Positions 46,990 through 55,867 of a DNA stretch of 64,000 nt are shown here, one piece after another. Every line of letters begins with the position of its first letter. The first letter of the stretch is position 1. Under the pieces are notes generated by a model, which had not been told where the DNA came from, did no database searches, and was given only the letters and a program-made list of their open reading frames with translations. The position numbers were made by a program, and so were the translations under genes. This DNA comes from Nitratireductor sp. B36 (GTDB lineage Bacteria; Pseudomonadota; Alphaproteobacteria; Rhizobiales; Rhizobiaceae): the NCBI RefSeq assembly GCF_020833685.1, contig NZ_JACKZY010000003.1:696997-760996 (forward strand). Reading direction: 5' to 3'.

Positions 46990-47985
46990 ATGCTTAAGAC
47001 GCCCTATCTCCTGTTTCTTGGTGATGCCCCCGATGCCCTGACTGCAAAGGTCGCCCAAGGGATCAAGGACTGGCGCCCGGAGTTCTGTGTGGGCCAGCTC
47101 CGTCTCGATGGTTGCAAGGCGGATCTGGGACTCAAGGAAATGTCCATCGCCGAAGCGAAGGAAGCCGGCGCTCAGACGCTCGTGGTGGGGGCCGCAAATC
47201 GCGGCGGCGTTATCTCACAGAGCTGGATGGCGACCCTCGTGGAAGCGGCTGAGGCCGGCATGGATATCGCTTCTGGACTGCACAACCGGCTGACAGCGCA
47301 GCCTGCTCTGGTGGCGGCCGCCGAGAAAGCGGGGACGCAACTTTTTGACGTTCGCGTGCCTCAGGAAGAGTACCCTATCGCGGACGGCAAAAGACGGACT
47401 GGCAAGCGGTGTCTGGCGGTTGGAACGGATTGCTCCGTCGGCAAGATGTACACCGCACTCGCCATGGAGCGTGAAATGCGTGAGCGCGGTATGAAAGCCA
47501 CGTTCCGTGCTACAGGCCAGACAGGCATTCTGATAACCGGCTCGGGCGTTCCGCTTGACGCGGTGGTGGCCGATTTCATGGCCGGGGCTGTCGAACACAT
47601 CACGCCGGACAATGATGCCGATCACTGGGATCTCATCGAGGGACAGGGCAGTCTCTTCCATCCCTCGTTCTCCGGCGTGACCATGGCCCTGATCCACGGC
47701 GGACAGGCCGATGCGCTGGTGCTTTGTCACGAGCCGACGCGCACTCACATGCGAGGTCTGCCGCACTATCAGCTTCCCACGCTGGAGGCATTGCGCGATC
47801 TCGCGCTGCAGACAGCGCGTGTGGTCAACCCGGACGTCAAGGTGGTGGGTATCTCGGTGAACACTGCAGCGCTGAGCGACGCCGAGGCAAAGGCCTGCCT
47901 TGAGGAGATCGAAGCTCGTATGGGGCTTCCCACGGCTGATCCGTTCCGTCAGGGCGCTGCGCGTCTCGTTGACGCACTGGGCTGA
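46990..47985 (+). CDS. dgcN: D-glutamate N-acetyltransferase DgcN (DUF1611)
   Basis: This 331-residue protein matches the DUF1611/DgcN family. It has an N-terminal TPYLLFLGDAPDALT, a P-loop-like GTDCSVGKMYTALA near residue 149, and ATGQTGILITGSGVPLDAVV. DgcN acetylates D-glutamate in a recently described catabolic route, with DgcA converting N-acetyl-D-glutamate onward. No dgcA follows here. The next gene is convergent. A link to glutamate made by the hut genes is plausible but inferred. Confidence 0.82.
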   Translation: MLKTPYLLFLGDAPDALTAKVAQGIKDWRPEFCVGQLRLDGCKADLGLKEMSIAEAKEAGAQTLVVGAANRGGVISQSWMATLVEAAEAGMDIASGLHNRLTAQPALVAAAEKAGTQLFDVRVPQEEYPIADGKRRTGKRCLAVGTDCSVGKMYTALAMEREMRERGMKATFRATGQTGILITGSGVPLDAVVADFMAGAVEHITPDNDADHWDLIEGQGSLFHPSFSGVTMALIHGGQADALVLCHEPTRTHMRGLPHYQLPTLEALRDLALQTARVVNPDVKVVGISVNTAALSDAEAKACLEEIEARMGLPTADPFRQGAARLVDALG

Positions 47986-48025
47986 GGGCGGACAGCACTC
48001 GCCCCTGTCAGGCTGACGCGTCACT

Positions 48026-48052
48026 CTGCCCCGTGACAATCGTGCGGGGCAG
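48026..48052. terminator. Strong hairpin between dgcN and coxM
   Basis: CTGCCCCG at 48026-48033 pairs perfectly with CGGGGCAG at 48045-48052. It lies midway in the 106-base convergent gap and has no T-run on either side. Confidence 0.45.
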
Positions 48053-48091
48053 CAGGATCAAGCAGATGCCTGGAAGGAGCAGCTTCCGCAG

Positions 48092-48892
48092 TCAACCGTT
48101 TGCCATCGTGACAGCACGCTTTGCCATGGCGACGATGAGGCTGGCACGATAGTCCGCGCTTGCGTGGATATCGGTCATCAAATTTTCCGCCGGCACAGTG
48201 AGGCTATCCAACGCGCTTGCGCTAAAATCGGTGCTCAGGGCGTCTTCCAGTTCGGAGCAGCGGAACACGCCGTCATCACCGGCGCCAGTAACAGCGGCAC
48301 GGACGGTTTCCCTCTTCCGTGCAATGAAAACGCCGGTCATCGCATAGCGCGAAGCGGGATTGGGGAACTTGCCGTAGCCGGCTTTCTCCGGAGCTTCAAA
48401 GCGAATGGCGGTGATCAACTCATTGTCATCCAAAGCCGTTTCGAACAGGCCAGTGAAGAAATCTTCTGCTGCGATTTCGCGCTGGCTGGTGATGATGGTT
48501 GCGGCCAGGGCGAGCATTGCTGCGGGATAGTCGGCGGCGGGGTCATTGTTTGCAAGTGAGCCGCCGATCGTCCCCATATGACGAACCTGAGGGTCGCCAA
48601 TGAAGGAGGCGAGATAAGACAAAGCGGGGCATGTGCTTCGGATCTCGCTGCTCGCAGCGACCTCCGCATGCGTGACGCCCGCACCGATAGTGATTTCTCT
48701 ATCGGTAATGGAGATTGATTTCAGTTCGGCCACGTGACGCAAATCCACGAGGTCGGATGGTGCGGCCAGACGTGTTTTCATGGCGGGGATCAGGGTCTGT
48801 CCGCCTGCTAAGAACTTACCGTCCTCGGCGGTTTCGAGCAGGCTCAGGGCTTCGTTTATCGACCCAGCGCGGTGATAATTGACGTCATACAT
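48092..48892 (-). CDS. Molybdenum hydroxylase FAD subunit (CoxM-like)
   Basis: This 266-residue protein has the FAD-binding motifs of xanthine-dehydrogenase-family medium subunits: FLAGGQTLIPAMK near residue 30 and TIGGSLANNDPAADYPA near 110. The C-terminal CO-deh flavoprotein domain is present. It relays electrons between the Fe-S subunit and FAD in three-subunit hydroxylases. It follows the 2Fe-2S subunit by 15 bases. No large molybdopterin subunit is in the window. Confidence 0.88.
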   Translation of the reverse strand: MYDVNYHRAGSINEALSLLETAEDGKFLAGGQTLIPAMKTRLAAPSDLVDLRHVAELKSISITDREITIGAGVTHAEVAASSEIRSTCPALSYLASFIGDPQVRHMGTIGGSLANNDPAADYPAAMLALAATIITSQREIAAEDFFTGLFETALDDNELITAIRFEAPEKAGYGKFPNPASRYAMTGVFIARKRETVRAAVTGAGDDGVFRCSELEDALSTDFSASALDSLTVPAENLMTDIHASADYRASLIVAMAKRAVTMANG

Positions 48893-48907
48893 TGTCTGGT
48901 CTCCGGG

Positions 48908-49396
<489 letters not shown>

Positions 49397-49489
49397 GGAA
49401 TACCTGCCTACTGGAATTTTCGGTGGCTGATACGCTGGTTGGTTATCAACTTAACCTATGCAGCTGTCCTGTCCATGCCCTGCAGCAAT

Positions 49490-49717
49490 TCAAGCACGGT
49501 GAAGCCGGCAGCTAATGGCCCGAAGGGTTTGAGGGTGGCGCGGAAAGCCTTTTTGGATGAGGAAACTGTAAGCCTCTGTGTACGCTCGCCATGGGGAACT
49601 GCTTTGTATTTCAAGAATCGCACCAAACGCGCGGCAATGGAAGATCATGTCCGAAGCTCTGACTTCCTGAGCGCCGATGGAGATGAGCATCGAAAGAATT
49701 ATCGCTGATTTATGCAT
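49490..49717 (-). CDS. Possible small secreted protein, unknown
   Basis: The frame has 75 residues from an ATG preceded by a perfect AAGGAGG at 5-base spacing. The first 20 residues look like a signal peptide (hydrophobic IILSMLISIG, then EVRAS). The rest is unlike any family I recognise and has one Cys. The short length, AT-rich upstream DNA and lack of downstream domain leave open that it is the remnant of a longer gene. Confidence 0.4.
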   Translation of the reverse strand: MHKSAIILSMLISIGAQEVRASDMIFHCRAFGAILEIQSSSPWRAYTEAYSFLIQKGFPRHPQTLRAISCRLHRA

Positions 49718-50039
49718 CGCATCCTCCTTCAATAAATTTGTATGAACTTGTAAAAATATTCAATAATTTTCGATTTATGCTTAAAGTGTTATCCGGTTGC
49801 GCGTGTTGTAGCGTTTGATGGAAAGCGCGAAAATTCAACTCGGGCGCTTGATCTGGTAAGCGAATGAGGCTATCAGGCTGGCCGCTCGCCGGGCCCATTG
49901 GGTTTGAGGACCGGTCTTCCGGTTTGATTGGCAGACTCGCTCGACAATTTGGTTGCGAAAGCCTGCCGGGGCGGGTATGTGCACGGTGAAGTGCTTCGCG
50001 GACCTTTCGAAACCGGGTTTGGCGGGGTGCGAGAAAAGG
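49718..50039. other. Non-coding interval before tRNA-Thr
   Basis: This 322-base gap contains an AT-rich stretch (49,730-49,790) that probably carries the promoter of the small minus-strand ORF. More typical GC-rich DNA leads into the tRNA. Short frames here have no ribosome site. I see no riboswitch or repeat. Confidence 0.5.
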
Positions 50040-50115
50040 GCCGCTTTAGCTCAGTTGGTAGAGCATCGCATTCGTAATGCGGAGGTCGTCAGTTCGAGTC
50101 TGACAAGCGGCACCA
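50040..50115 (+). tRNA. tRNA-Thr (anticodon CGT)
   Basis: The cloverleaf is complete. The acceptor GCCGCTT pairs with AAGCGGC. The D-loop contains AGCTCAGTTGGTAGAGC. The anticodon stem TCGCA/TGCGG holds loop TTCGTAA, and the T-arm contains GTTCGAGTC. The discriminator A and an encoded CCA end the gene. CGT reads the ACG codon. Confidence 0.96.
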
Positions 50116-50190
50116 TTTACAGGTCTCCCACACAACTCTCCGGACAATTCGTGATTGCCCGTCTGAACGCGGGACTCGGGTTCTCATCCT

Positions 50191-50895
50191 TCAAACCGGC
50201 TTATCACCCTTCAGGCGACGATCCCAGTCTTCGACCTTGCCCGACGCGAGGCGGCGTTGGGCATAGCGCCGCCATCCGTCCGGAAGTTTTTCGAGCGCTG
50301 CCATCTGTTCGAGTTCATCACGATCCAGGGTTTTTACGTAAAGGATCTGCCAAAGGCGTTTGAGCGGCCAGTCCTGCAAGGGTCGCTCAATGCGCTCGAG
50401 AATATCTCCCGATGAAACCTCGCCTTCCTCCAGAACCCGATAATACCAGCCGGTTCGGCCGGTCTTCTGAACCTGGTGGGCCATGGTGTTGACACCAAAG
50501 CGGCTGTTCAGTTTCCAGCAGGGCTGGCGGCCCTGAGAGACTTCCACCACCGCGTTTCCGAGCCGGAAAACATCGCCAAGAGCCACGGTCTCCTCTGTCA
50601 GCCCGTAGGTGGACAGGTTCTCGCCGAAGGCGCCGGCAGATGCGAGGAGGGGATGGTTGCCGATCTCTTGACACCAGCTAGCGTAATGGTCGCGCGGATA
50701 ATGGTGAACGGCCTTGTCCGGGCCGCCATGGACCTTGGTGTCGCCCTGATGGTCGCCGACGAAGCCCGTCGTGCTCAACCATAATGGACCTTGGACGACG
50801 CGCTTGTCGATCCCGGTGGGAACGTTTCGGTCACCCAGCGGGGCAATCTTGCCTGTCAGTATGGCCTGCACCGGTGTCTTGTCGATTTCGGACAC
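50191..50895 (-). CDS. MOSC-domain protein
   Basis: This 234-residue protein has the MOSC core: KVHGGPDKAVHHYPRDHYA near residue 55, FGENLSTYGLTEETVALGD and GRQPCWKLNSRFG with the conserved Cys. MOSC proteins resemble the YiiM/molybdenum-cofactor sulfurase C-terminal domain and handle Moco-linked substrates such as N-hydroxylated compounds. The GTG start at 50895 has GGAG 8 bases upstream. A (CA)12 tract lies just before that site in the leader. Confidence 0.88.
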   Translation of the reverse strand: MSEIDKTPVQAILTGKIAPLGDRNVPTGIDKRVVQGPLWLSTTGFVGDHQGDTKVHGGPDKAVHHYPRDHYASWCQEIGNHPLLASAGAFGENLSTYGLTEETVALGDVFRLGNAVVEVSQGRQPCWKLNSRFGVNTMAHQVQKTGRTGWYYRVLEEGEVSSGDILERIERPLQDWPLKRLWQILYVKTLDRDELEQMAALEKLPDGWRRYAQRRLASGKVEDWDRRLKGDKPV

Positions 50896-50908
50896 GAACG
50901 GGCTCCGT

Positions 50909-50932
50909 TGTGTGTGTGTGTGTGTGTGTGTG
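50909..50932. repeat. (TG)12 dinucleotide tract
   Basis: Twelve uninterrupted TG units lie in the leader of the MOSC gene (CA on its coding strand), 14 bases upstream of the GTG start. Such tracts mutate by slippage. Confidence 0.95.
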
Positions 50933-51123
50933 TTGAATTCCCGTCCAGCATAGCTCGCGCCCGCAGCGTGCGGCAGGGCCAGTTGGCGGGTCGTGGTGAT
51001 CCGCGCCTGTGGAAAAATCGGGGAGGCTGCGAAACCTGCCCGTGCCTGGCGGGCGTTGCCGGAGAAGCAGAGTTTTTGATAGGCTCAGGGCTCGTTCATG
51101 GCCGTTGACCTGAGGGGGAAGGT

Positions 51124-51921
51124 ATGGCGACCACAAAATTGTTGCAGCGAGGGGACCGAAGGGAACCCTCGGTTTCGCCTGCCTTATCGCGCGGATTGCG
51201 TTTGCTCTCTGTGTTCGCCGATGCACCTGTATGGCTCAGCAATTCGGATATCGCCGGGCGCACTGAGCTTCCCGCGGCAACTGTCGCCCGACTGACGAAA
51301 TCGCTGACAGGGATGGGGTTGCTACACTACAGCAGCAGTCGTCGGCGTTTCCGCCTTGCACCCGGTGTTGTTCGGCTTGGTTATGGCGCTCGGAGCGAGA
51401 CGCAAATCATCGAATTCATACGCCCTCATCTCCAAGATGTCGCAGACAGATTTCGTGTGCATACAGCACTTGCGGTTCTGGACGGGATCGAAGCCCTGCA
51501 TCTGGAGGTTTGCCACAGCACAGCGACCCTTGTGACCTTGCGGCTGGAGGCGGGCTCCAGAGTGTCGATTGCCGGAACGCCGGTGGGGCATGCATTGCTT
51601 GCTGGTCTGGAGCCGGAGCAGCGCCACTCCTTTTTGAGCGATCTTGCACGGCATCACGGCAAAGACTGGCATATGCTTGAGCCTCAGGTCGAACAGGGGT
51701 TGGCCGAGATCGCCGGTAGCGGGTTTACGCTTTCACTGGGAGGATGGCATCCTGATATCCACGGCGTGGCGGTGCCGCTCAAGCCTTCCGACCAGCCTGC
51801 TGTCATGTCGCTCGGCTGTGGTGCTCCCCGGGGGCAAATGCCGCTTCCAATGTTAAAGGAGCTCGGCCAGGAGCTTGTGAGGCTTTCGGCAGCCTTAACA
51901 TCCGGGCGCGCGAGCGCCTGA
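51124..51921 (+). CDS. IclR-family transcriptional regulator
   Basis: This 265-residue regulator has an N-terminal winged helix (SNSDIAGRTELPAATVARLTKSL) and a C-terminal IclR effector domain with LDGIEALHLEVCHS and the late GGWHPDIHGVAVPL loop. It faces the second IclR gene tail-to-tail across 42 bases. Its target is unknown; the nearby sugar-acid genes are candidates. Confidence 0.88.
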   Translation: MATTKLLQRGDRREPSVSPALSRGLRLLSVFADAPVWLSNSDIAGRTELPAATVARLTKSLTGMGLLHYSSSRRRFRLAPGVVRLGYGARSETQIIEFIRPHLQDVADRFRVHTALAVLDGIEALHLEVCHSTATLVTLRLEAGSRVSIAGTPVGHALLAGLEPEQRHSFLSDLARHHGKDWHMLEPQVEQGLAEIAGSGFTLSLGGWHPDIHGVAVPLKPSDQPAVMSLGCGAPRGQMPLPMLKELGQELVRLSAALTSGRASA

Positions 51922-51963
51922 ATCGTATCCGCAAGAAACGCCACATTCCCGGCGGGGCTTGTA

Positions 51964-52737
51964 TCAGGAGTCTTCCAGGTATCGAACGCCCATTGCCGCG
52001 CATTTGCGCTGGATCAGCTCGACCGCTGCAAGCAGGTCCTTCATCGGACCGGCTGAATCCCTTTCGGAGCGAGCGCTCGCTGGCAAGACGATCTCCAGTG
52101 CCAGAACCGCGTTGTTGAGATGCAAGGGGGCGGCCATAAGGAGGACGTTTTCTTCCTCAAGCATCAATCTGAAACAGCCGGATGCCCGAAAAAAACAAAA
52201 GCTCTCCCGAAGAGCCTCGGTGTCGGTGGTGGTTGGTTCCTCAATCTGTTCGACATCTTCTGCTTCGCCCCGAGTGGTGAAAAGCAGAGCATGACCTGCC
52301 GCTGTTTTTGTGAGCGGGTAGGCTGAGCCGACATGGCAACAAGGCGAGCTCACGCGATTTAGGCCGTTGCAAACAACAAGAGAAAGCGCTTCACCTGCAT
52401 CATCCACGGCCAGGATGCACGTGGCATTGTGCCTGTCAGCAAGGGCCTGCAGGACCGAACGTGCGATCTCGCTGACCGGGGTTTCTCTCAGGAATTTTTC
52501 GGAAAGAGCGCTGGCGGTGCGGCCAGGCTGAAAGCGTTCTGCAAATCTGGATTGTTCTACGAAGCCGTGAATTTCCAGCGTCTTTAAGAGCCTGGCGGCG
52601 GTGTCGTGTCTCAACGATAAACGCCGGGCCAGTTCATTGGTCGTCATCGGGCCTTCATCCGAAAGCAACCGAACCAATCCAAGTCCGTTTTTTAAAGCGA
52701 CTGTGCTGCTACTACCTTCGTCTGTCTGTCTCTTCAC
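51964..52737 (-). CDS. IclR-family transcriptional regulator
   Basis: This 257-residue regulator begins with a GTG. The winged helix contains TTNELARRLSLRHDTAARLLKTLE and the effector domain has AVDDAGEALSLVVCNGL and ALFTTRG-type segments. It is divergent from the SMP-30 lactonase gene across 215 bases that contain a perfect palindrome, so it probably controls the sugar-acid locus. Confidence 0.88.
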   Translation of the reverse strand: MKRQTDEGSSSTVALKNGLGLVRLLSDEGPMTTNELARRLSLRHDTAARLLKTLEIHGFVEQSRFAERFQPGRTASALSEKFLRETPVSEIARSVLQALADRHNATCILAVDDAGEALSLVVCNGLNRVSSPCCHVGSAYPLTKTAAGHALLFTTRGEAEDVEQIEEPTTTDTEALRESFCFFRASGCFRLMLEEENVLLMAAPLHLNNAVLALEIVLPASARSERDSAGPMKDLLAAVELIQRKCAAMGVRYLEDS

Positions 52738-52853
52738 CGTGTGATTTGCCTTGATAGAAAGGCCCCCAACACGATTTTTAGGCCGATCGGGACCGCCATA
52801 TCAATACGCTGGCATCTTTCGGGGGCCTGAAATGCCCATAGATCGCAGGATTG

Positions 52854-52867
52854 TGATCGAACGATCA
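52854..52867. promoter_or_regulatory. Candidate IclR operator
   Basis: TGATCG-AA-CGATCA is a perfect palindrome with a 2-base centre. It sits between the divergent IclR and SMP-30 genes, 86 bases upstream of the lactonase start. Confidence 0.45.
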
Positions 52868-52952
52868 GATATTTTCCTTTCTGTCGGCTCCTTGAATGGA
52901 TTTGTGAAAGAAGGGTAAGGCAATCCTTGATGGATCAATCGGGAGGGAAACC

Positions 52953-53831
52953 GTGGCCGGAACAGATTGGATGCGCCTGGAGGCGGAACGCTGTGTGCTT
53001 GGCGAAGGGCCGACTTACGATCGGCACAGCGATACGGCGTGGTGGTTCGATATTCTGGGCAAGGTTCTGTTCGAGCACCGTTTCGCTGACGGGGTGACGC
53101 GCTCACATAATCTTCCAGAGCTTTCGTCTGCGGTTGCCCGCGTTGATGACGCGCGACAATTGCTCGTCACCGAAAGCGGTCTTTATCTGCGGAACGTCGA
53201 GGATGGAAGCCTGACGCTCCACCGTTCATTGGAGGAAGACAACCCGCGAACCAGGTCCAATGATTCCCGTGTTCATCCCAGCGGAGCCTTCTGGATCGGG
53301 ACGATGGGAAAGAATGCGGAAAAGGGTGCCGGTTCGATATACTGGTATCGGAAGGGCGAGGTGCGGCGGCTCTATTCCGATATTACGGTCACCAATGCGA
53401 TCTGCTTCTCGCCTGATGGCCGAGTGGGGTACTTTACGGACACACCGACACTTCAGATCATGCAGGTGCCGCTCGACCCTGAGACGGGATTTCCAGCGGG
53501 CGAGCCGTTTCCCTTTGCAAAACCATCCAGTGACGGCGAGCCGGATGGCGCGGTGGTCGATGCCGAGGGCAATCTCTGGGTTGCCCGGTGGGGTGGTCAT
53601 GGCGTGGAGATCTATTCGGCACAGGGTGTGCTGCTTCGCAAGGTCGATCTGCCGGCAGCACTCATCACCTGTCCGGCGTTCGTTGGACCCAAGGCTGACA
53701 AGCTTCTGGTTACATCCGCTTCCATCGACGTAGACCCGGACAGTGCGGATGGCGCTTCTGCCGGCAGCGTATTCCTGGGTGATCTGGGCAAGCCGATGGG
53801 CAAACTCGAACCCGACGTTCTTATCGGCTGA
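52953..53831 (+). CDS. SMP-30/gluconolactonase-type lactonase
   Basis: The 292-residue product starts at a GTG with GGGAGGG 5 bases upstream. It is a six-bladed propeller with the metal ligands of the family: Glu in CVLGEGPTYDR near residue 15, Asn in RSNDSRVHPSGAFWIGT near 105, and Asp in GEPDGAVVDAEGN near 195. These enzymes open sugar lactones to aldonic acids. The adjacent TRAP transporter and IlvD/Edd dehydratase fit a sugar-acid pathway. Confidence 0.88.
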   Translation: MAGTDWMRLEAERCVLGEGPTYDRHSDTAWWFDILGKVLFEHRFADGVTRSHNLPELSSAVARVDDARQLLVTESGLYLRNVEDGSLTLHRSLEEDNPRTRSNDSRVHPSGAFWIGTMGKNAEKGAGSIYWYRKGEVRRLYSDITVTNAICFSPDGRVGYFTDTPTLQIMQVPLDPETGFPAGEPFPFAKPSSDGEPDGAVVDAEGNLWVARWGGHGVEIYSAQGVLLRKVDLPAALITCPAFVGPKADKLLVTSASIDVDPDSADGASAGSVFLGDLGKPMGKLEPDVLIG

Positions 53832-53848
53832 TATGGTTTCTCCGTGTT

Positions 53849-55132
53849 TCAGTATCCACTGAGATGCGGGAGCCAGGTGGATAGCGCCGGGATGAAGGTC
53901 AGGGCGAGAAGCACGACAAGATGAACCACCAGAAACGGCGGCATTTCCCGGATCATTTCACTGACACGAATTTTCACGGCCGATGACACCACGAAAAGCA
54001 GCGCGCCGACCGGTGGAGTGAGGAGCCCGAGCGTCAGGTTGACGATGACCACGATGGCGAAGTGTATGGGATCTATGCCCAGCGAATAGGCGATAGGGCC
54101 AAGGATCGGAACAAGGATCATGACACCGGGCAGGGGATCCATGAACAGCCCAAAGGCGAGCAGGAGCACGTTTACCGCCAGAAGAAAGAGGACTGGACTC
54201 AGTTCCCAAGCGACAATTGTCGAAGCAATGGCCTGAGGAATGCCTTCGATAATGATGATCCAAGCAAATGCGCGTGCGGCAGCGAGGATCAACAGGATCG
54301 CGACCGTGACCAATGCAGATCGAAAGAGAATGTCGGGAAGGTCGCGCACTCTCAACGAACGATAGATGAACATGCCGCACAAAAGCGCATAGAACACGGC
54401 CACCACAGAGGCCTCTGTGGGTGTGAACAATCCACTGCGGATACCACCGATGATAAGGACAATAAGAAAGATGGCCGGTAGGGCTTGAACACTTGTCCGC
54501 ATCATCTCGCGCAGGGTGGGGCGCGGGGCGCTGCTTCGGAATCCCCGTTTGCGGCAGACATACCAATTGGTTGCGGCCATCGAGAGCGAAATCAGTATCC
54601 CGGGAATGATGCCAGCCATGAACAGGGCGATGACGGACACGTTCTCATCCTGCATGGCGTAGAGGATCATGATGATGGATGGCGGTATGATGGGGCCGAC
54701 AACCGACGCGGATGCGGTCAGCGCGCTCGCATAGGATTTGTCGTAGCCATCCTTTTCCATCATGCGGATCATCATGGCACCGGGGCCGGCGGCATCCGCA
54801 AGGGCAGAGCCCGAAATGCCCGCAAACATGGTGGAGGAGACGACATTTGCATAACCCAGCCCGCCTCGGAAATGGCCGACAAACTGCGAAGCGAAGCGCA
54901 GCAGGATCTGGGTCATAGCGCCGCTCGACATCAGTTCCGCTGCGAGGATGAAAAACGGCACGGCCATCAGCGGAAAACTATCGAGGCCGGAAAACATCTC
55001 CTTGACGATGACGATCTGCGGATAGGTGCTGCCGAGGCTGATCGCCGCCCACACAGCAAGCGCCAGCGAGAAGGCCACCGGCATGCCGATGATAAGCAGG
55101 GCGAAAAAAGAAGCGAAGAGGATCAATGCCAC
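53849..55132 (-). CDS. TRAP transporter large permease DctM
   Basis: This 427-residue permease is of standard size with about 12 helices. SGALADAAGPGAMMI and VVGPIIPPSIIMI are the DctM signatures, and GLLTPPVGALLFV lies near the C-terminus. It lies 5 bases after dctQ. The end of the gene is convergent with the lactonase. Confidence 0.92.
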   Translation of the reverse strand: MALILFASFFALLIIGMPVAFSLALAVWAAISLGSTYPQIVIVKEMFSGLDSFPLMAVPFFILAAELMSSGAMTQILLRFASQFVGHFRGGLGYANVVSSTMFAGISGSALADAAGPGAMMIRMMEKDGYDKSYASALTASASVVGPIIPPSIIMILYAMQDENVSVIALFMAGIIPGILISLSMAATNWYVCRKRGFRSSAPRPTLREMMRTSVQALPAIFLIVLIIGGIRSGLFTPTEASVVAVFYALLCGMFIYRSLRVRDLPDILFRSALVTVAILLILAAARAFAWIIIIEGIPQAIASTIVAWELSPVLFLLAVNVLLLAFGLFMDPLPGVMILVPILGPIAYSLGIDPIHFAIVVIVNLTLGLLTPPVGALLFVVSSAVKIRVSEMIREMPPFLVVHLVVLLALTFIPALSTWLPHLSGY

Positions 55133-55137
55133 GGCGT

Positions 55138-55683
55138 CTAGTCCCGGTTGGCCACGATATGAGTGTCCCCGCTCTCAAGTAGGGCGGCCGACGGCGTATC
55201 GGTTTCGATTTCAGCGAACCGGTTCTCCATCACGAAGGGACGGGCGATCAAAAGCAGATGCACGATAAGAAGGCCAAAGCCTATCGGCATGGCAGCGTAG
55301 ATATAGCTGAAAGATACGCGCGTCGCCGGCGTGAGCTGAAAACGGGCGCGATCCATGTAATTCATTCCCATCCAGATCATGATGGCGAAGAAAGCAAGAA
55401 GAAGGCACAGGATGAGAATGCGCACGGCGCGTTGGCCTTTTGTCCCGAGCATCTCCTGGAAGTTGCTCACGGCCACGTGACCACCCGTGCGCAGCGCGAG
55501 GCCGGCACCGAGGAAGGTCATCCAGATCATCAGGTACCGGGCGACTTCCTCTGACCAGGTGATGGAGAAATTTGTGAGATAGCGCAGCGTCACGTTTGCG
55601 AAAACGATGACCGCCATGGCGCCCAGCAACAGCACCAGAGCCCATTTGTTGAGGGCTATGAAATATCGCTCAAAAGTTTTCAC
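55138..55683 (-). CDS. TRAP transporter small permease DctQ
   Basis: This 181-residue protein starts at a GTG with GGGAGG 5 bases upstream; the frame extends to 55746 without a ribosome site. Four helices are visible, with the EEVARYLMIWMTFLGAGLALR core. It is cotranslated with DctM. Confidence 0.88.
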   Translation of the reverse strand: MKTFERYFIALNKWALVLLLGAMAVIVFANVTLRYLTNFSITWSEEVARYLMIWMTFLGAGLALRTGGHVAVSNFQEMLGTKGQRAVRILILCLLLAFFAIMIWMGMNYMDRARFQLTPATRVSFSYIYAAMPIGFGLLIVHLLLIARPFVMENRFAEIETDTPSAALLESGDTHIVANRD

Positions 55684-55805
55684 CGATCCTCCCCGACCTG
55701 CGCGTCCTGCGGCTGTCCCCGCAGCACCACAGCATGCAGAACCCATCCTGTTTAGACCAACATGATGAAGCGTGGAAACCAGCCTAAGGCGAAAAATGCG
55801 GCATA

Positions 55806-55853
55806 AAGCAAAAACTCCGGGCGGCAGTCGCGCGGACCGTCGCCCGGAGTTCC
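55806..55853 (-). terminator. Strong intrinsic terminator within the TRAP operon
   Basis: On the minus strand, AACTCCGGGCG pairs perfectly with CGCCCGGAGTT (plus-strand arms 55841-55851 and 55813-55823) and is followed by TTTTTGCTTT. It sits after the dctP stop and before dctQ, so it should reduce readthrough into the permease genes. Confidence 0.85.
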
Positions 55854-55867
55854 AAACTCTGGGAGTG

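Noticed and set aside
49953-50363. 136-residue frame across the tRNA
   Set aside because: It translates through tRNA-Thr, giving the well-known spurious LAQLVEHRIRNAEVVSSSLTSG-type peptide (abridged).
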